64,000 nucleotides of DNA from contig NC_056049.1 of the NCBI RefSeq assembly GCF_004379255.2, positions 20,878,063 through 20,942,062 on the forward strand, in the 5' to 3' direction. The translations under genes and the position numbers were made by a program. Below, piece after piece: positions 20,125 through 31,500 of the stretch. The first letter of the stretch is position 1, and every line of letters begins with the position of its first letter. A model generated the notes under the pieces. The model had not been told where the DNA came from, ran no database searches, and saw only the letters and a program-made list of their open reading frames with translations. The stretch comes from Salvia splendens (taxonomy: Eukaryota > Streptophyta > Magnoliopsida > Lamiales > Lamiaceae).

Positions 20125-23112
20125 TTTGCGGAGTATTATACTAATCAAATATTCAATGCTAAGTTTAATTAAGAGGTTTTATAGGTTAATTATTTCTTGA
20201 GATGACTAATACTAATATTAATCCATAGTTAATTATTTCTTGAGATGACAAATACTAATACTAATTATTTACATATTCACTAGTACTACTAGACATTTTT
20301 GCTCTAATATCTTATTTATCAATATTCAACAAATAAATCTCAAAGTTGAAGAAGAATAGCGTATTACTTAATTTGTGGAGTATTTTATATGCTATTAAAA
20401 AGTTAGAAATTATTTGTTCACTAGCTCAAATGCTCAATATAAAATCAGTGATACGATTGATAACTTAGAAGTTAGAATATATTTATATGTTTCTTCTCCT
20501 CTAAGTTATTAACTAATTACAATTAAAGCTACAAGTACTGGAGTGTAGAGTATTTTTTTTATTTGAGAGCACACTTAAATATAAACCTGTAAAATTTTAG
20601 TGTAATATGGAGTGTTTTAATAGTATCTCTTTTTATGAATGTAATTATATTTATTTATATGAATACACTCCATAAATTGTTGAGCATTATAACATATATA
20701 TAGACAAATAGTTATATGTTGAACTATTAAAATAAAACAATTCGTCGAAGTTAATTAAAGTACTAATAATGTTATTTATAAAAGAAACATATTGTGATTA
20801 AGAGTCTGTATATATATTTTATAAATCCATGTGAAACCTGACAATTCTGATCAAAATCCAATATTCGAAACAATATCATCTTAAGGTATGTGCAAGAGAA
20901 TAAAGAGAGAGAAGTACTATATAAGTAATAATAGAACTACTTATTTTTTTACTTTGGGCAAACCGGTGGGTCCATTTTGTACATAAAAAATGTTCAAACA
21001 CCTGCAATAATGCTGCCCTATATGATATCATTCCCAAGTTTAGGATAAGTGAAATAAAAAATGCAAAGAAATAATATACACAAAACATACCAAAAATAAT
21101 ATGATGGGACGTAGAGGTTCATTCAATTTAATTAGGCCTCTTATCTAGGTGAAATAAAACTATGGCAATAAATCCTGCATGTGAATTCTGACTATTCTTA
21201 GCTTGCTCTTTATCCCCAATGACTTCTTGAACTGAATGACTCTTATGAAATTCACAATTATAAATTTCAAGATTTATAGTTTAGTTTATCAACTTCACAT
21301 ACTTTAATCAAGTACAGTAAGTATTTAATATTATAAATAAATAAATAAAATCAACAAAATGTTATAAGTAGTTAAATTTTCTACATATCCTAAACTTAAC
21401 TTATTGAATTAGGTCTCATTTGTATGAAATTAGGTTGCATTGTTCCCTTCTTTCTTGTTGTGGGGAGTAGTTGTTCTATCTATACTTTTTTCTCATGGGA
21501 ATATATCCAAATTTAGTAGCATTTATTGTGTGCTGGATGTAGAACAAGTTATAAATCCAAGCTCAACAAATAACATTTTTCCTTTCCGATACAAGAAATT
21601 TTTTATATCCTCCCCTTTACTCTTAATATCAATAGAGAGCCTAAAACACACATGATCTTCTCAACATAAAATAGGCAAGCTAAATAATTTTTTTTTTACC
21701 AATTCCTAGCTTCATGTAGCTTTTCGAGAACTTATCCAGAGTATCCTCATTTTCAATAATAAATAGGATCAACTAGTATTTAACCTAGTTTGAAATTTAT
21801 GAGATCAAAGAATAAAGTTGAACAGTGACTTCGAAACAATTATTAATTATTGTTTATATGCGTATATGATGAGCAATAAATTAATTCATGACAAAATAAA
21901 TAGAATTTGGCTGACATTAGCAATGTAGAGAGTACAAATTCTTCAATCAAATTCACACCAATTCTTCAACATGTATACATCAAAATCCCTCACAAATCAC
22001 ATTTCTATATATTATTCCAACTAAAAATGAATGCATTACAAAAAAAATGTTGAAAAGTTATATAGTTGTGTGGACTCAAAGTCTTGTGATTACTGGAAAT
22101 GAGTAGGATAGGTTAAATGCACTTTAGATGGATGGGATGAGTAGAATATGAGAAACCAAAACAAAAAATGTTATGATTTTAGGAAACAAATAAAAGAAAA
22201 ACCCATGTTATTTAGCATGTGGAGATTGTCTCCTTGTCATGTGCATTTAATCACATCCAATTTGTTGAACTCCCATTAATCCCAATGACTTTGTATTTTG
22301 GGCCCTATTTTTCTTATACCTTTTGAGGATATATACATAGTGTAAAAAGGAGTGACTCTACCACTCATGGACCATATATTGTTTGTCAAGCAATACTTTT
22401 GTGGGGTTATTAACCAATCAATTTCATCACTTTTTGGACCTACCAATGTATGTATAATTTCATTTGTGGCTGTCTTTGATAGGAAAGAAAAATAATTCTC
22501 TGTGGGGTTTGAGTCTATCATTTTCCTTTTATACAATTAAATTGTTTGCAACTGCATTTTTTGTTTCATGTGTTAGGACACTAATGAATTCACTGTGTAT
22601 GTTTATTTTTGTTTAGATATATCTTTTACTATTTCTATTTTATAATTAGAGAAGGCTAGTCTGTTGTATCCCAATGTGCTCTAATTTATTTAACATTTTA
22701 ACGAAATTTATGGTTAAAAAAATAGGTATAATGAAGTCTAATTACTATTTGGTAGCTTAGGAACAAAGTTATCTTTGAGAAGATGGACCCGAATTGGGAG
22801 ATGGAGAAAAGGTTATTGCTTTGGAGGCCAGGTTCGTGGATCAAATGGTGGTGTCCAAAATTTTCCTTTCTTTTAGAGCAAATGTATGAGGAGTTGGTCT
22901 AGATTAGAATATGGTCGGACTACAAGCTTAGGAGCAAGAATGCAATAAAAGATCATTGAAGAGGCGATTTTCTTCTTGTCTTCGGTTTGTTGCTTTGTAC
23001 TTAATTTGTTTTGCAATCTTGTTTGTTGTTTGAGTTTGTTGCGTGTTTTGTATGCTTCGTTGAGGGACCGTATGTTTGGTTGGTTGTAAGATTTGCATTG
23101 ACATTAGGCTTC
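20125..23112. other. AT-rich intergenic DNA
   Basis: Only a 43-bp tandem duplication at 20185-20270 stands out. Short frames on both strands show no family motif. Confidence 0.5.
20185..20270 (+). repeat. 43-bp tandem duplication
   Basis: GTTAATTATTTCTTGAGATG followed by ACTAATACTAATA-like sequence occurs twice, starting at 20185 and 20228, with a few differences. Confidence 0.8.
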
Positions 23113-23115
23113 TTA

Positions 23116-23452
23116 GAGCATCCACAATGGCGGATGTCCCAGCGGACGTCGGACCGGCGTGCCGGACGTCCGCCATTAGGCAGCATGCATACGGATACGG
23201 ACATCCGCTGCGGACACCGGAGTTCCGCGGCTTTCCGGGACGTCTGCCATTGCGTTGACACGACGAACGTCCTGATTTTTTATTGTTTTTTGTGGATGTC
23301 CGTCAGAATGTCCTCGGGGATGTCCGCCATTGTGTAGTGGGATGTCCTTATGACGTGGCAGTGCAGTGGGATGTCCTTATGAAGTGGCAGAAGGTGTTTT
23401 TGGGAAGTCCGTCGGGATGTCCACCGGGACATCCGTCCCATTGTGGATGCCC
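23116..23452. mobile_element. PIF/Harbinger MITE, 337 bp
   Basis: The ends are GAGCATCCACAATGG and CCATTGTGGATGCCC, with TTA target duplications at 23113-23115 and 23453-23455. The inside repeats GGATGTCC/GGACGTCC many times. The right half (GGGATGTCCTTATGACGTGGCAG, twice) resembles the 3' end of the element at 1-1434, its likely source of mobilising proteins. Confidence 0.87.
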
Positions 23453-23455
23453 TTA

Positions 23456-24990
23456 TGCTTTAGATTAGTTGTTTTGAATTGCCTGGGTTGAGCCTTTTGA
23501 TTAAAAAAAACTGTAATTACATTTTGAAAAAATTACACTCTTTACAAATGATTAATCATCAATTGAAGATTAGCAAGAAATATTATGATAAACTTTAGCT
23601 AGATCAACGAAGCCTAAAGAATATATACAATTTAAAATACAAGATATTGATATATAAAACTTATTTGAAAACTAAACTAAGTTGATTGTAGAACAGGAAC
23701 ACGAAATAAAATATGGTAGAATATCCCATGTGGTTCCTACAACCTATATGGAATTCTAAAGAATGATTGTTGACCTTAAATAATTTTATTAATTTCAGTA
23801 ATTTCATTTCAATTTTTGGAATATTATATTTTACTCTAACTTTTAGTAATTGTATAATTATATTCCAATTTTTTTTATTTACAAACTCTGTCACAATCTT
23901 ATAGCAATGTAATCAGTGTTTTCAAATAATTATTTTTTTATAAATTAAAAATATATTAGTAATATCTATGTATACAACTTATTTTTAGGAGCAAAATAAT
24001 AGATCATCGTTTGACACGTCATGTCACAATTCATTGTTGGAGAGACATCTTGATAATTTAAAAAAAAAAACATTTTGATAATTAATATTGAAATTTTTGG
24101 GATATAGTGTAGATTATGGATAAAATTGATAAATTTCAGAACTCAAAATAAAATGTATAAAATCATTAAAAGTTAGGATACATCCGATCATAACCTTTAT
24201 AAACAAACGAGGATAAAAACGAGGGATTAAAATTTGGGCTTAGCTGACTGTAGTAGGTTTTGGGCCGAATCTAATGTTGAGCCCAATAGAAATAAGCCCA
24301 GATAAATTGTTGTGTAGGTATATGTTGGAAGACTCCATGTGAAAGCCCATAATTTTAGATCCAAAACATTTGGATTTAAATAAAAGGAATTTTGTTTTTC
24401 TTATTTATTTTTGCGTGAAACATTCCAAAATGCAGATTGAAGCATTGTCCTCTTTAGTATATACATACATGTAGTACTATAGCATAAATGTTTCAATTGA
24501 TTAGTAGAACATACAAATATAAAATTAATTTTAATTTATGCTAATGCATTTTGTCAACTTACTTATTTTAGATAAATGCAATCCGAAATTCTTAATGAAG
24601 AGTAGTAAAACAATGAATTTTAATAATAAAAAAAAGCTCTAGATCGAATTGGTAGTTGTGTCACATTTTCATTCAGTTTTACTGGAGTTGAAAATGTCTT
24701 GTTGGTTTGAAAGGCAAACGAAGCTATTACAGATATTTTTTGTCTTTTACTTACAAGGACTTTTGAGGTAGTAAATCAAAGAAGTCAATTGCGTGAACAC
24801 CCCAAATTGTTGGCAATGTATCCTTGGACAGTTTCAAACTTTCAGGTTATTAACATTTGTCTAAAAATGTTTTGGGTTACACACATGTCAAGACAAGGCT
24901 ATCCTGCCCCAACTCTCTAATTGAATGTCCTTGAATACTTTTCAATCCACTAGAAAACTCTTTTTATCTCCTTTGAATCGTAAAATTCTA
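23456..24990. other. AT-rich intergenic DNA upstream of the receptor kinase
   Basis: No gene recognised. The last part must hold the receptor kinase promoter. Apart from the TATA-like motif at 24997, I cannot assign specific sites. Confidence 0.5.
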
Positions 24991-24996
24991 TCAACT

Positions 24997-25004
24997 TATA
25001 AATA
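24997..25004 (+). promoter_or_regulatory. TATA-like box before receptor kinase gene
   Basis: TATAAATA lies 35 bp before the start codon at 25032. If used, the 5' leader would be only a few bases long, so another start site upstream may be used instead. Confidence 0.35.
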
Positions 25005-25031
25005 AAAGGAAATCATCTGATATGTTAAGAT

Positions 25032-27446
25032 ATGGCCATTGCACACACACTGCTCCTTTTAATAGTTCTTTTCCTGTCAGCTATTCTTGCAGCTAGCCAA
25101 ACCAACTGCCCCATAAAGCCAAACTCAGCTGCCATATCTGCCGGTAGCGACGACTCTCCATGGCTTTCGCCTTCCGAGGAGTTCGCCTTTGGCTTTCGTC
25201 TTCTCCCCCACTCTGCCCCCAACGACGAAGACCGGTTCTTGCTATCAATATGGTTCAACAAAATACCAGAACAAACCATAGTTTGGTCCAAGAACGATCA
25301 TCCAGTTCCCCGCAGATCGAAAATCCAGCTTACTAACGAAGGCCAGCTCATTCTCTACAACAATCAAGATGTCGAACTATGGAAGGCCAACATAGGGAGC
25401 CAAACAGCGAGCTGCGCTGCCATGCTCGATTCAGGAAACTTTGTGCTAATGAATGCAACGAGCCCTGCTCCCGTTTGGGAGACCTTCAACGTCCCTACCG
25501 ACACCATCTTGCCCTCTCAGCGGCTAAGCACGGGCGGAAACCTCACTTCTCGCCTGTCAGACACCGATTACTCGAATGGAAGATTCCAGCTGCGGATGCA
25601 AAATGATGGGAACCTTGTGCTCTACACTATATTTTTGCCTACACAGGATGTAAACGGTGATTATTGGGCTAGTGGAACTAATAAAATCCACTCCCAGCTC
25701 GTCTTTGATGAGGCCGGTTACATATACATACAATCAGCACGCAACGAAAAAACATACAACCTCACTACTAACAACATGGGGTCAAGGCAGGATTTTTGGT
25801 TCCTTGCTAGGCTTGATGCTGATGGAGTTTTCAGGCACTATCATCGCCAGAGAGGAAACTCTGCTGCTGTTGGAAGTTGCCCTTCGTCTTGGTCCGTTGT
25901 CCAAACAACTCCAGAAGATATTTGCAGCGCGGTCTTAGGGAACATTGGAAGTGGAGCTTGTGGATACAACAGCTACTGTGTCAATTCCAATGGCAAGCCT
26001 AGCTGTTTGTGCCCCCAGGGATACTCTCTTCTGGATCCACTCAATTCCTTTGGAGGGTGCAAACCAGACTTTCCGTCGCCTAGCTGCTACCTTAACGGAT
26101 GGGAAACCGACTCTGAGTCAGTAGAGTTTAAGGAACTCAACAACACTGACTGGCCTTTTACAGATTATGAGCTTCAGGAAGGGCCGGATGTGAATAAAGA
26201 GGCCTGCAAGCAGCTCTGCCTCCGCGATTGTTTCTGTGCAGCTGCAATCTACAACAAGAACAGATGTTGGAAGAAACGGTTTCCTCTCTCGAATGGAAGA
26301 CAGTCCAAAGATGTGAACAGGATAGCCTTGATTAAGGTCCCACGGAACAATGTGACAGCAGCCTCGTCGTGTCCTGCAAGAAATGATCGGTCCGCTGCAG
26401 TTATCCTTCTATCAGCTTTTCTCGGAAGCTCAATTTTCCTCAACTGTCTTCTGCTAGGAGCTATAGGAGTGGTTTCTTTTTTGGTGTATCATAATAAGTT
26501 GTTGAATCTGAAGTCATCTAACTCAACTGTGTATGGTATGAGAGTGTACTCGTATAAGGAGCTCGAGGAGGCAAGTGGTGGCTTCAAGGCGAATCTAGGC
26601 CGAGGGTCTTTTGGAGCTGTCTATAAAGGATATGAGTCGAAGAGATACATCGCGATCAAGAGGCTCGACAAGGTGGAGAAGCAGGGAGAAAAGGAGTTTG
26701 CAACGGAAGTGAAGGCGATTGGACAGACTCACCACAAGAACTTAGTGACCTTGCTTGGCTACTGCAACGAGGGAGATCACCGCCTTTTGGTGTACGAGTA
26801 CATGAGCAACGGCTCTCTAGGTGACCGGCTCTTCGGCCTAACAAAGCCTCATTGGAACCAGCGAATGCAGATTGCGCTTGGCGTTGCACGAGGGCTGGCC
26901 TACTTGCACGAAGAGTGCAGCTCCCAGATCATACACTGTGATGTGAAGCCTCAGAACATCCTCCTGGACGAGTACCTCGCTCCAAAGATATCCGACTTTG
27001 GCATGGCGAAGCTCTTACTGGCCGAGCAGAGCCGTGCTGCAAGGACTCATATTAGAGGGACGGTGGGGTACTTTGCACCGGAATGGTTTAGGAAGGCTTC
27101 TGTGAGCACCAAAGTGGATGTGTATAGCTTCGGGGTGATGCTGCTTGAGATCATCTGCTGCACCTCGAGCGTGGGATTCGCGATGGGGGACGAGGACGAG
27201 GCGTTGATTGATTGGGTGTACGAGTGCTACAGCAAGAAGAGAGTGGATGCATTGGTGGAGAATGATGAGGAGGCAAGGAATGAGATGAGGAGTGTGGAGA
27301 GGGTGGTGATGGTGGGGATTTGGTGCATTCAAGAGGAAGCTAGTTTGAGGCCATCAATGAGAAGAGTTGCTCAGATGCTTGAAGGGGTGGCTCCAGTCTC
27401 TGTGCCTCCTCCCCCTTCCATCTTTATATCATCTTGTTCAACTTAG
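25032..27446 (+). CDS. LECRK3: G-type lectin S-receptor-like Ser/Thr protein kinase (LECRK3/RLK1 type)
   Basis: The 804-residue protein is encoded without introns, as usual for this subfamily. Residues 1-21 are a hydrophobic signal peptide. A bulb-type (mannose-binding-like) lectin domain follows to about 150. An EGF-like Cys cluster (CGYNSYCV...CLCPQGY) lies at about 315-340. A PAN/apple domain spans about 350-440 (EACKQLCLRDCFCAAAIY). One transmembrane segment lies at about 454-487. The cytoplasmic kinase has the glycine loop GRGSFGAVYKG (about 522), the AIK lysine (about 543), HCDVKPQN (about 636), DFG (about 654) and GTVGYFAPEW. The residue before the catalytic Asp is Cys, so it is a non-RD kinase, a class often linked to immune receptors. 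It is predicted at the plasma membrane, with ligand unknown. All key residues are present. An out-of-frame ATG lies ten bases upstream. Confidence 0.95.
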   Translation: MAIAHTLLLLIVLFLSAILAASQTNCPIKPNSAAISAGSDDSPWLSPSEEFAFGFRLLPHSAPNDEDRFLLSIWFNKIPEQTIVWSKNDHPVPRRSKIQLTNEGQLILYNNQDVELWKANIGSQTASCAAMLDSGNFVLMNATSPAPVWETFNVPTDTILPSQRLSTGGNLTSRLSDTDYSNGRFQLRMQNDGNLVLYTIFLPTQDVNGDYWASGTNKIHSQLVFDEAGYIYIQSARNEKTYNLTTNNMGSRQDFWFLARLDADGVFRHYHRQRGNSAAVGSCPSSWSVVQTTPEDICSAVLGNIGSGACGYNSYCVNSNGKPSCLCPQGYSLLDPLNSFGGCKPDFPSPSCYLNGWETDSESVEFKELNNTDWPFTDYELQEGPDVNKEACKQLCLRDCFCAAAIYNKNRCWKKRFPLSNGRQSKDVNRIALIKVPRNNVTAASSCPARNDRSAAVILLSAFLGSSIFLNCLLLGAIGVVSFLVYHNKLLNLKSSNSTVYGMRVYSYKELEEASGGFKANLGRGSFGAVYKGYESKRYIAIKRLDKVEKQGEKEFATEVKAIGQTHHKNLVTLLGYCNEGDHRLLVYEYMSNGSLGDRLFGLTKPHWNQRMQIALGVARGLAYLHEECSSQIIHCDVKPQNILLDEYLAPKISDFGMAKLLLAEQSRAARTHIRGTVGYFAPEWFRKASVSTKVDVYSFGVMLLEIICCTSSVGFAMGDEDEALIDWVYECYSKKRVDALVENDEEARNEMRSVERVVMVGIWCIQEEASLRPSMRRVAQMLEGVAPVSVPPPPSIFISSCST

Positions 27447-28200
27447 ATACATCATATATAATGGAGTACTATGTTATACTAGTAATTATAGTACAATTCT
27501 AACTTAACAAAATACTCCACTGCCATATAATATAGATATAAAAGATGTACTATAAAATTTTGTAATATTTAAGGTGATTTTGCCATTTCCTTTGGAGTGT
27601 ACTACTGTATGAGTATTTGTGTTTTCTTCATTATTATCTTGGAAACTAGATATTCAAACATGTTTCATACATATATTTATTACTACCACTTATATCTGCA
27701 ATGATAAGGAAAAATCATTCTGGCATGCAAAGTAAATGATGTTCATACATTGATACAGATAATGCTATGAGTAAGTTCATACTATAGTAAATGGTAGTAA
27801 ATGTGGGACGATTACTTCTCATCCAATTAAATCCAAATTATTGTTTCATTATAGTACTATATGTTTTTGATCTCCAATTAAGAATGTACACCGGGAAGTG
27901 TACCATCTTCAACTAAATTTGACGTTCTTATTTATTTATGAAATCTCTCGTTTATAGAGAAAAAATAGTATGCCATGTACTTTTTTTTTGTAGTAATTAT
28001 CAAGGGTATCCACATGCGTGTTCAATGACTATTCCCTGCGCTGATTTATAGGCACCTTAAATGGTGTCCATGTACTTTATTTTAATTTAAAAAAACTGAT
28101 TAGTAGTAGTACAATTAAAATATTAAATAGGGAAATAAAAATTAAAGAAAGAAAAAGGATGGAACGAAAAAAAAGAGAAAAAAATAAATAATTCGTTCTG
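27447..28200. other. Intergenic between receptor kinase and EML gene
   Basis: Contains the 3' UTR of the kinase and the promoter of the EML gene. AT-rich, with no other gene seen. Confidence 0.55.
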
Positions 28201-28476
28201 GAATCCCCACGTGGGAAATGAGTCCGTAGGCGAGTCAACTCGCTTCCGAACCGAAAACAACAAAATTAGAGGCGGAATTCAAAACCCTCTTCTTTATTTC
28301 AATACAATAAACCTATTTCACGTCCGCGTATCTCAACACACTCTCAAGCTCGCTAATTCTACGTACAAATTCCGATCCTTCAATCGTATACGCTTATTGC
28401 GTTGTGTTGAACTCGCCGAATTGCCAACATTCTCGAGATTTTTCTGCGCCGCGGTTGCAATTTTCGGAGTTGCTGC

Positions 28477-28484
28477 TAGGGTTT
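28477..28484 (+). promoter_or_regulatory. Telo-box (TAGGGTTT) in EML leader
   Basis: TAGGGTTT lies about 53-60 bp before the start codon at 28537, inside the likely 5' UTR. Telo-boxes are common near start sites of plant housekeeping genes. Confidence 0.4.
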
Positions 28485-28536
28485 CATAGCTCATAGCTAT
28501 AACCAATTGCGAATCCTCGATCTCCAGAAGCTGGCT

Positions 28537-31500
28537 ATGGACGAGTACGGGCCTTACGACAGTAGCGGTCAGTAATTGAGTATAATTTTTCACCGCTCCG
28601 TTGTTATTTGTTTTTATTGGGAATTAGTTTATTTTTTGGGGGGTTTGTAAATAATGTTGGTGTTAGGGTTTGCGAAGTTATGTGCATTGTTGTGATAGTG
28701 AAATCTTGTAAATTGACTGGTTATTCCATCCATACAATTGCCATTGGGAATGGGTGTTCTTGAATTTTACTTTCAAGAACGGATTTTGGGAATGTCTTGT
28801 TTGGCTTCTCTAACTAGCTGAATGATTTATGGGGCATCCAGTGCAATAAGTTGATGTACATATCAAAATTCTGCCTTAAGCATCAGCAGTGGCACGGAGC
28901 TCCCGGCGGAATTCCCCCGCGGAATTTCCAAAAACACCTCATGCCACATCATACGGACTTCTCACTGTACAGTGGCGGAATTCCCCGCGGAATTCCCGAC
29001 GGACTTCCCACAATAAAAAAACATTTAATGCAATAAACGGGAATTCCGCGCGGACGTCCGTGGGAGTCAACGCAATGGCGGACGTTCGCACGGAATTCCC
29101 CACGGAATTCCGCGGAACGCCGCGGAACTGCGAATTCCTCGACGGAATTCCGTATCCGTGCATGCCACGCACAATGGCGGACGTCCGCCACGGAATTCCC
29201 GCACGCCGGTGGGAATTACGCGGTGACGTCCGCCACTGCTGATGCTCTTATTCTGCAACTTGCAGATTATTCAGATCATGTATACTGCAGCATAGTTTGA
29301 ATAATTTTTTGTTTGTGAGATTATTTATGTACTCTACTTTCTTTTGAAAATGTAAGCTAGTACAGGAATAAAGATGGCCTTTTATTATACTCGGTTTGCA
29401 AAAGGAGCATTTTGAGTCCACTGTTTGCTTTGGTCTTTTGCTATGTTGTGTGGCTAGCTCGCTATATGTCATGGTGGAGTTGTCCTTATCGCGATAAATA
29501 TCAGTCAGAAAGTTTAAACTTGGTGAATGTCCATTAAGCGTGAGGAAATACTTTTGTATGAGTATTTCATTTTCTTCTCGGAGAAGGCTTAAGCAGTTAC
29601 TGTAATTTATGAACATGATGGGTTATTGGTATATTTCTGTGCCTTGGAAGTAATTCCAATAATTTTAGTGGCAATTTCACCCTGAATGTCAATGCCTATA
29701 TCTTTACTCAATATCCATTTGGGGTGTGTTTCTTCCATTTCTAGAGTGGGATATCTGGTTGCCATCATTTGAATTAAAATGTGCATATCCAGGAGTAGGT
29801 TTATGATGCAGCATTGATTTTTCCAGGAGCTATCATCTTTATATGCATCCCACAAGGCCATTTGTACAACAAATTGAAACCCTGTATCATGAGAAGCATA
29901 TGCTTCTTCTTGTAACTCTTTCCTTTTGGTCATTTGAATCTGAAAATTAGTAGAATAATCTAGTCTGCAATCTTATCAGCCAAGCATTAGTAGTTAAAGT
30001 GGAGGTATTTGCTTTTTCCCTATTTTTTTTATACGCTGTAGAGATATAAAATCACAGGCGCAAATCCTGTTCGTGATTCAGAAAACTAGGTACCAGATCT
30101 TTATTTGTTCAGTTATCTCAGTGGGCATGGATGCCAAAATTTAGTAAGAATTGAGATGTGAAGCATCATAGCACCTTGAAAATGGTTAATGGGTATGCTG
30201 TGTCCACCTAGTTTTCATATTTTGAGAGGTGATCTCCTGTATATTAAACGGACAGAAAAGTCTATCCCAGTTGTTTATCAATAAATTTCAGTTTGATAAG
30301 CGTTAGATTATGGACTGCTAAATAAATTTCTTTTTTCATATTGAAATCAAGATTGCCTTTCCTTTTGATGACGATATATACACTTGCCGTTTCTATTCCA
30401 ATCTCTCATGACCTTTCTAATGGGGTAGATCAAAAGCTACAGTTATTATTAGTATTCAGAGGGTCCGAGCTCTCCTTTTATGGACTTAGTCGTAACTCTA
30501 TGAGCTTTGAGGGATCTGAGTCTCCTCTCCTCTTTTCATTTTGGTGTTGCTTCAGGAACTGATGATGATTTCCCCCCACCACATCAAAATAGAATGTCAA
30601 GAGGTCGCATTTCTGGTAATGGAAGACCTGCTGCTGTGGGTTCTATGCCATATCCCAGGATGTATGAAGAGTCTGATATGGAAGCTAAAATTCACCAGCT
30701 TGAGCAAGAAGCATACAGTTCAGTTTTAAGAGCCTTTAAAGCTCAAGCTGATGCCATTTCTTGGGTAAGCCTATATTTTAAATATATATTTGGCCTGTGG
30801 ATAAAATATTACTCCAGTATATTTTTATGATCATTATAAATGACGTTAAATCTATAATTCAGGAGAAGGAAGGTTTAATTACCGAGCTTAGGAAAGAATT
30901 AAGATTATCAAACGAAGAGCACAGGGACCTCCTAAACAGGGTTAATGCAGATGAAACAATTCGAAGGATAAGGTTTTATATATGTGAAGAGAGTTTTATT
31001 TACTTACTGGAAAGGAACGTATGAGTTCATTAATCTGATGAAATAACTTTTCTGTTTTCCACCCAAAATTTGGGAAACACGATCAGGGAATGGAGACAGT
31101 CGGGTGCTCTTCAACCGGTCATGCATAATGCTACTCAAGCCAGCCTTGAACCGGTACCTAGTCCATCCATCTCAGCTTCTCGCAAGAAACAGAAGATAGC
31201 TTCCTCGTTACCTTCTCAGTCTTTTGGTGGGCCAACTCCTTTCCATCCCCAGTCAATGGCTGCAGCTAATCAGCCATCTTCATCAGCAGCTAAGCGTGGA
31301 CCCATGATGGGTGCGAAAGGGAAAAAGCATAAATCAGTGAGTTAAAAGTTTCGCTGTTAAACTGCTAATGCTAGACACCTTCCGTTACTAATTTGTGTTT
31401 ATAACATGTTTTACTTTGCAGATGCCTCCTGGTGCATCTTCAATGAAAATGCAGTATCCTTCCGGTCCAGCTGGAAGGGGTCAATTTAGTAACCGTATGG

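Noticed and set aside
23001..23468. Several overlapping short frames
   Set aside because: They are produced by the GC-rich MITE at 23116-23452.
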